A stretch of 64,000 nucleotides of DNA, from positions 20,001 through 84,000 of the forward strand of contig JAFEUB010001056.1 in the NCBI GenBank assembly GCA_024529925.1, in the 5' to 3' direction. Made by a program: the position numbers and the translations under genes. This stretch comes from Ophthalmolycus amberensis. Taxonomy: Eukaryota; Chordata; Actinopteri; Perciformes; Zoarcidae. Each line of letters opens with the position of its first letter. Positions within the stretch are counted from its first letter, which is position 1. Below are positions 58,101-64,000 of this stretch, piece after piece. Under the pieces are notes generated by a model. That model saw only the letters and a program-made list of their open reading frames with translations. It did not search any database and was not told the DNA's origin.

Positions 58101-59328
58101 ATCATAATATTCACATGCAAGCAGTTGTTTTTTTGTCTTCTGACAGAGGGCAGGACACCTGTTTATGAATATTGATTGAATATGTAGTGTGCTTTTAATT
58201 TTGTTGACAACCAGATGGAGAGCTCCCCAAGTGACACCGCCACAACAGCAGCTGTCAAACCCTGGCAGACTAAATGTTCTCTTTTTGAAAAAGTCCAATG
58301 AATTCACAACATAATCTCCTCGGCTGTCGTCTCTCCTCCACCCTCACCCCTCAGGTGGGAGAGAGCAGTCTCCAGGCGGGGAATCTCTACAGTCCCTTCA
58401 TGAAGACGTGCAGAACCCTCTTCCTCGGCAGTAACCAATCGGATCAGGGGCACAGCTTCAGGGGCCATATAGGGGGTGTGGTCTTGTGGGGCTACGCCCG
58501 CTCTCACGAGGAGCTGCTGAAGCGGCCACTTCTAAACGACAAAAGCGAGCCACTCTTGGCGATGTGGGCCGACTTCACTAAGGTAACTGACTATATTTCA
58601 TTTTTACACTCTCAGAATTTCTTTTTTTATGTTATCATATTATTATCAGCATTACTTGTTTAATCATTATATATGGACAGTGGTTTCTGTAGTATTAAAA
58701 TTAATTAAAATTTTGCTTCTAACTTTGAGGTGGAAGAGCTATGGACTCCATACAAAGTTGGCCTCCATCCGACCGTCATCACCACTCCCGTCCCCGAACA
58801 AGAACTTGTCTCCTCGTTCCTGCCGCCACCCTGCGGCCTGACACCCTGCGACAACACCGACATAATCTTTGGCTACAACAACAACTGCCAGCTCCGTGCT
58901 ACCAAGCGAGTTCGCTACCGGGTCGTCAACCTCTCCGATGACGATGGTGGGAACCCCACCGTGTCCGAAAACCAGATCCAGCTCCAGCACCGGGCTCTAA
59001 CCGAGGTCTTTTGGCCTTACAACATCACCCTGGATCTGAGCGTGCACACTGCCAGAAACTCCAGCTTCAGACAGCGGTTCATCCTCAGCAACTGTCGAAT
59101 TGGGAAGATCGGGAACCGCCAATGTGACCCCGAGTGCGACCACCCAAGGACAGGCCACGACGGCGGGGACTGCTTAAGACTGGGGCCCTGCTACAACTGG
59201 AAGAGGCAGGATGGAGTTTGTAACATGGAGTGCAACAGCATACACTATGACTACGATGATGGAGACTGCTGTGACCCGGAGATCACCGACGTCTTCAAGA
59301 CCTGCTTCGATCCCGAGTCCCCTGACAG
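52145..59328 (+). CDS. pappa2: Pappalysin-2 (PAPP-A2), first four exons; 3' part beyond window
   Basis: PAPP-A2 is a secreted metzincin metalloprotease that cleaves IGFBP-5 and IGFBP-3 and frees IGF. Exons 52145-53123, 57487-57719, 58355-58582 and 58730-59328 join in one frame and give 679 residues. Residues 1-25 are a signal peptide (MLLIRLLAIFLILITNTWLL). A long, poorly conserved, Arg- and Ser-rich pro-region runs to about 285. A laminin-G-like region covers about 295-480 (AKFSLELWVNPEGGQ, HLMATYNGHNMSLYVDGAK, FRGHIGGVVLWGYARSHEEL). Two Lin12/Notch repeats lie at about 602-628 (CRIGKIGNRQCDPECDHP) and 634-661 (CYNWKRQDGVCNMECN, DYDDGDCC). The last exon ends GACAG|GTGAGG in mid-codon. The HExxH catalytic exon, later LNR and CCP modules are outside the window. 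PAPPA rather than PAPPA2 is less likely, since cop1 next door matches the PAPPA2 locus. Confidence 0.95.
53140..53670. repeat. 20-bp minisatellite in pappa2 intron 1
   Basis: About 26 tandem copies of a 20-bp A/T-rich unit (GTTAGCTTTATTCTAAATAA), with recurrent variants GTTCGATTTA, GTTAACTTTA and TTCTGAATGA. It starts only about 15 nt after the exon 1 donor. Confidence 0.95.
54400..55199 (+). mobile_element. Tc1/mariner-type element, degenerate (800 bp)
   Basis: Flanked by TA (54398-54399 and 55200-55201). Outer ends are CACTGTGTGCACAATTATTA and its inverse. The middle retains the C-terminal DDE part of a Tc1-like transposase with frameshifts: the second Asp in the ADKAPSHASKYSPAW block, then (other frames) a WPPSSPDLNPIENLW-like stretch near 54716-54765 and VIEKKGG near 54868. 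Premature stops show it is dead. The right end has both outer and inner inverted-repeat arms, while the left end has a single fused arm. Confidence 0.88.
55440..57486. other. Rest of pappa2 intron 1
   Basis: A short perfect palindrome TTATCTCGAGATAA lies at 55464-55477 within a TCTCGAGATAACGAGATAAT context typical of small dispersed fish repeats. Otherwise no exon, RNA gene or named element is seen. ORFs here are short and without motifs. Confidence 0.5.
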
Positions 59329-60074
59329 GTGAGGTTAAGAGACAAAAGTCCTGTCGCAACACAGATGCTAGTTTTATTCACTAATTATTTCCAAGTGCTG
59401 TAGTTAACTTCCTGCAGATTTTTCAAATTAGAAACTGATGAGGAAAGGAAGGGATTACTCACAGATTTTTATTGTGACTCATTTGTGCAGGAAGTGTTCC
59501 GTAACAGTACCTCGCGTTTCTGCAATCCCCAAAAAACTGCAAAATAGAAGCAGCTGAAAACCTCCCCAGTGAATTAAAACAATATTTGTGTTAGAGTAGA
59601 GAAACTCAGCAGCAGAGTGGTGGGTGTGACATTACAATGTTGTTGTACTCATAGGATTAACGCTGTGGAATTTCTGTTTTACTGAATTGATGGAGATAAA
59701 GGTTGAATTTGCAGATATCAGAGAGCAAGGGAAATTTGTCCTCGAGGTATAGAAGGAACCATGCATCTATTTTATAATTTATGGTAATCAAAATTCTAGT
59801 TATTATTCTAACGTCAGGTGGAATTTAAAAAGGAAATTATCATCTTTGTCTGTGACCGAGAAAGATACACATTAGTTGACAAAACAGAGACTCAGGATAT
59901 TATGCTGAATTTACACTGCGTGGTCCAGCACTATTGACCATAGCTTGGGTATTTAAAATGGCGTTTTTTGTGCAGGATGTCCCGTGTTGCGACTTGACCA
60001 ATCAGTGATCTGCAGTGTTTAACTCCACCTTCTAGTATCGGTTCAGCTCGCTTGGAACCTTGACTAAGGTGCTA

Positions 60075-60590
60075 CAAAAAAAGTACCTGGTACATTCTAT
60101 AACTTTTGCTCATGGAAAACCAAAAAAGGTATCTGTTACCATCCATAACTTTTGCTAGTGGAAAACCAAAGACAGTACCTGGTACATCCATAACTTTTGT
60201 TGATGGAAAAACAAAAAAAGTACCTGGTTCCATCCTTAACTTTTGTAAATAGAAAACCAAAGAAAGTATCTGTTACCATCCAAAACTTTTGTTCATGGAA
60301 AACCAAAGACAGTACCTGGTACATCCATAACTTTTGTTGATGGAAAAACAAAAAAAGTACCTGGTTCCATCCTTAACTTTTGTAAATAGAAAACCAAAGA
60401 AAGTATCTGTTACCATCCAAAACTTTTGTTCATGGAAAACCAAAGACAGTACCTGGTACATCCATAACTTTTGCTTGTGGAAAACCAAAGACAGTACCTG
60501 GTACATCCATAACTTTTGCTTGTGGAAAACCAAAGACAGTACCTGGTATCATCCATAACTTTTGTTAATGGTCAACCAAAAAAGGAACGG
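60075..60590. repeat. ~45-bp tandem repeat with a 137-bp higher-order unit
   Basis: About 11 monomers of a ~45-bp unit (AGTACCTGGTACATCCATAA + CTTTTGCTTGTGGAAAACCA + AAGAC) in pappa2 intron 4. Three diverged monomers form a 137-bp trimer present twice in apparently identical form (60171-60307 and 60308-60444). Minus-strand ORFs across it are repeat artefacts. Confidence 0.93.
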
Positions 60591-60599
60591 TTCCAGGAA

Positions 60600-63500
60600 G
60601 GTTGAGTCGAATGGAGAGCATTTTAAGTGAATCGTTTTCAGGAGGAGGTTGTCGCTGGTCACAAACATTTTGTTGAATTAACAGTATAGCAATCAGTCCA
60701 TTGATACACTGTATATCAATCTACATATATTAAGACAGGCGAAAAATGGCCTACATTGATGGAAAGATACAGCTGTGGAAGCACCAGGGGGATTGATATC
60801 AGCCAGTGAGGACAACATGTTTTTCCAGAGGCGAGAGGTCTCTGGGCATAAATGGCCACTAATAAGACCAGTTCTCCCCATGAGGTGAACGTCTCATTGG
60901 GCTTCAGCAGGGATGCATGCACAAATTAGTGCTCTCGCTTTCCCCCAGTGGTTTTAGAGCGAGCTCTGTGAAATGGGGATGCTGGGTGAAGAGGCCTAAG
61001 CGCACAGCTGCCCCGCTGCCTTCCGTTCGGTCTGACTGAGCTCCAAATAGCTCACATGAAGTCTCACCGTGAAGTCAACGGCCCAGGCTCTTAAAGACCC
61101 CGTCCTCGATCCAAACGTTCACCACACGCTTTACACTAGGCCACTGGGAAACAGAACATGGGAACTGGAGCTATTTCTTTTAAACCATTTAGCGCTTGAT
61201 GTCTGGAGTTGACACTGAGTGACAGCTTAACACAAGGATGTATTCATGTTTTTTTTTTAACCGGTAGAATTGTTATGTTTTCCTTTTTATACTTAGGTCA
61301 CATTGACCTCCCTCACAGTTTACGACATGTGTTATTACACCTCCTCGTGTCATAATCCAAATCCAAAATCTTGTCACTAAAGCAAAGTTCAACTTTCCAT
61401 CTTCATATTGCTTATGTAGTAGTATAGTGGTGCTGTAGTGCACTTCATTAAACCATAAACTGCCCTACATATTTATGCAACTCTTACATACATGTGGCTT
61501 CTTCTGTATAAGAATGTAGAACATTAAGTTGACTTGGTGTTCTGTTATACAATTGGTGTAAAATAAAATCCATATTTTCATAGTTTAGGAAGCAAATACA
61601 CCAGGATTCAACATGACTCAAAATCCCAAATTATTACTTTGGCGTTTAATCCAAGACCTACATTTCTGATTATATTAGTTTGAACCCAAAAGGTTATGAG
61701 AGGCAGAAAGCTTCCATGGATCATAGACAAGCTTTTCTTCAGATAAACAAACTGTTCACATCATCACATTCTTTCAGAAATCACTGACCGTGATGGTTTA
61801 TAGCTGCTGGACTATGAATAGAGGACAGACACGCGTTACCACTCGCAGATGGTGAGGAGGAAAATGTGAAATGTATAAATGATCACATACCAACAGAGGC
61901 TTATTGGTATTTTTGTCGGAAACTCGAGCTGATGGCCAACTGTTGGGTAATGTGAGTGATACAAACTTATTTTTTCCATTAGAGTTCCATTGAAATGAAA
62001 AATACATTTTCACACTTTGAATCCTGTGTCTCAGAGCTACTTGTTCATTTATATGTGGTTATGACAAACATATGTCAAAAAACAATTTCAGAATCCCCAT
62101 CAAGTCACCGTCTGTTCTCTTCTGTAAAAGATCTAAAATGTTTGATGACTAGTGAGACTTTGGGACAACTAGCTAGTCACGCCGGTCATATAAAAACACA
62201 TTTGTGGATCCTAGTAGGAGTGAACAGAACAATATATAGAGAGAGATGCGTTTGGATATCAGTGGGCCAAAACTTTGTTTGCATTTCCAAAACAATGTAG
62301 CGTTTCGCCTTTCATCTGCATGTACTTCCTGCACTGCAGTGACACTGAGCCGGTTGGAGGAAAAGAAGAAAGGAAGCAGAATGCACAGGCAAGAATGCGT
62401 TCCGGTTGATTCCACTGTTTGATTTACGTAGTAGCAGCGGCCGACAGGTTAGCGAAGCATGCTTGTGATCGGAAAAACAACATCATAAACACTTGAAGTA
62501 AGCCGGACTTTAGAGCTTCTGCGCCTTCCTTACCCAAAACACAAGGTGACCGTGACCTGTGCCCAGCAGCTGTGTGAATGTGAAACCGGCTGTTGCTAGA
62601 AAAGAACACACTGCTTGGCTGACTCTCCCTGGAAGACACAGGTTAAAGATGGGTAAAAGTAACAAGAAAAAAGAGCTGACCTGCATGTGGGTGGTCTCAT
62701 TGCTTGGCCATATGCAGGAAGTTCGAAGTGTGTCACGAGTAAACGGTAATTTATGTCGTCTTGTCATGAGCTCGGTGGGATAGACAAAGCGAGACAGACT
62801 GGAAAAAACAAAGATTGGGTAGTTGTTATGGTCAGATGTTCCCTGTGCTCGGCCTGGGCTCTCCACCCTGCAGAGAGGAGATGGACTCTAATGAAACAAG
62901 CTGGACAGCAGACAGCATTTCACCTTGTTGTTTTGGTCTGGTCCTTTGGCCCTCAATTATATGAAATGCTCAGTGATTTATTCTCCATTTAATTTGATGG
63001 TTATTGCAAAAGGATATTCCAACAAGAACAGATGAAAACACTTCCTCCATACTTACCTTTGGGTAATAACTGGAGTCTGTTTGAGTTTGATGTATGACAG
63101 GGAATTGGAGAGATCAATGTAATATGTAGATGTTGATGTGAGCATGGCTCTGTATTGGATCTGCTTTTGTGAAAGTTTCTGCATGAAGTTGAGTTTGAGT
63201 CACGATTATGTAAACTCAGATGCAGCGAATCATCAGTCAACTTGCCGCGTCAGGACAATCACGCATAAGATCTGTCAACTTCACATACGTTAACGGAATT
63301 GGTGTATCTCCACCTGAAGTGGTTTTGTTGCCAACAACGTGTTACAATGTTAACCTCGACCGATTCACGGTAAAAAGGCTGCTGCCAGCGTCATTACAGT
63401 GATGGCTTTTACCCAAACTGCAAAATATGTCGAGCGGGGACTTTGACACGCCCGCATGCATGTATGCGTTTGTCCCAACTGTCTCAGCAAAAGATGCCGT

Positions 63501-64000
63501 TTGTGGAGCACTGAAACATTTTTTATATTTTGGGATCTGGGTTTTTGATATTCTGATCCTGTTTTTGATATTCTTCTCTCTGTGCTCTCTGACAGTTATT
63601 CAGATTGTGGGACCCTATATGTGTGCAGCTGCTGCTCGCTAGTACAGAGCCAGAGGTTTTTTTTTTCAAGCCAGCTGCTGTCATGAAACAAATTTGTTGT
63701 TGAGAGCCAGTCCTAGAGCGATGGCCAGGTACATTGCAGATTCTGGCAGTACAATAAAGAAAAAGTCTGGAGGGGAAAGATGGACACAGAGAAAGAGGGA
63801 GAGGCAAAGGTGGAGGGGGAGTTATTGGGTGGCAGGGGACATCATGTTCATTTAAGCTGAGACACATGTTCAAGATTTGCTAAACTTTTTTGGTCTGCAA
63901 ATCCTGGACGGTGCACTTGAGTGCTAAGAGCTCCAGGCAACTCCCCTGAAGGAACAAGGCGTTTTACATACACGTAAATCCCAAGTTTTATTGTGGACAT
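60600..64000. other. pappa2 intron sequence to window end
   Basis: No pappa2 exon is visible here. In particular I find no stretch encoding the HExxH metalloprotease motif. No mobile element or RNA gene is supported. Confidence 0.6.

Noticed and set aside
60072..60533. Several minus-strand ORFs rich in FHEQKFWMV-type repeats
   Set aside because: Translations of the ~45-bp tandem repeat in a pappa2 intron.
63220..63402. Possible next pappa2 exon
   Set aside because: The peptide does not resemble the sequence expected after the second Lin12/Notch repeat, and it lacks proper splice sites in phase.

Overview
This is a window of vertebrate nuclear DNA, almost certainly from a teleost fish. All genes are split into many short exons with GT-AG introns. 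Three products are recognisable vertebrate proteins (XRN1, COP1, pappalysin-2). The introns hold fish-type repeats: hAT and Tc1/mariner DNA transposons, L2/CR1/Rex-like LINE fragments, a tRNA-derived SINE, and very many (TG)n, (GA)n and minisatellite arrays. No bacterial operon, phage, CRISPR or viral gene is seen. The species cannot be told from the sequence.

Layout. 1-735: 17/15-bp minisatellite. 834-2902 (+): last five exons of a gene I do not recognise, with an AATAAA at 3004. It is tail-to-tail with xrn1. 3726-25096 (-): complete xrn1. I assembled 41 coding exons that join in one frame of 5103 nt (1700 residues plus stop) with every catalytic residue present. 25097-27570: spacer with a (GATA)n-tailed retroelement end and a 5'-truncated L2-type LINE. 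27590-45870 (-): complete cop1 (rfwd2). Twenty coding exons join in one frame of 2154 nt (717 residues plus stop); the last carries only 18 coding nt. Its introns hold two copies of one non-autonomous hAT element, a degenerate hAT transposase relic, a SINE, a MITE and a broken LINE. 45871-52144: 6.3-kb divergent spacer with no gene I can support, including a pure (GA)n tract of about 277 bp. 52145 to beyond the window end (+): the first four exons of pappa2, covering signal peptide, pro-region, laminin-G-like region and two Lin12/Notch repeats. The metalloprotease exons lie outside the window.

Functions. XRN1 degrades decapped mRNA 5'->3' in the cytoplasm. COP1 is a RING/WD40 E3 ubiquitin-ligase component. 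PAPP-A2 is a secreted IGFBP protease. They are not a functional operon. The cop1-pappa2 pair is an ancient vertebrate neighbourhood, while xrn1 beside it differs from human, where XRN1 is on another chromosome. I found no convincing new biological system. The most interesting signals are in the repeats: a hAT element whose subterminal motif went from 2 to about 16 copies, CA/TG tracts abutting many xrn1 splice sites, an asymmetric Tc1 end and the long GA tract near pappa2.
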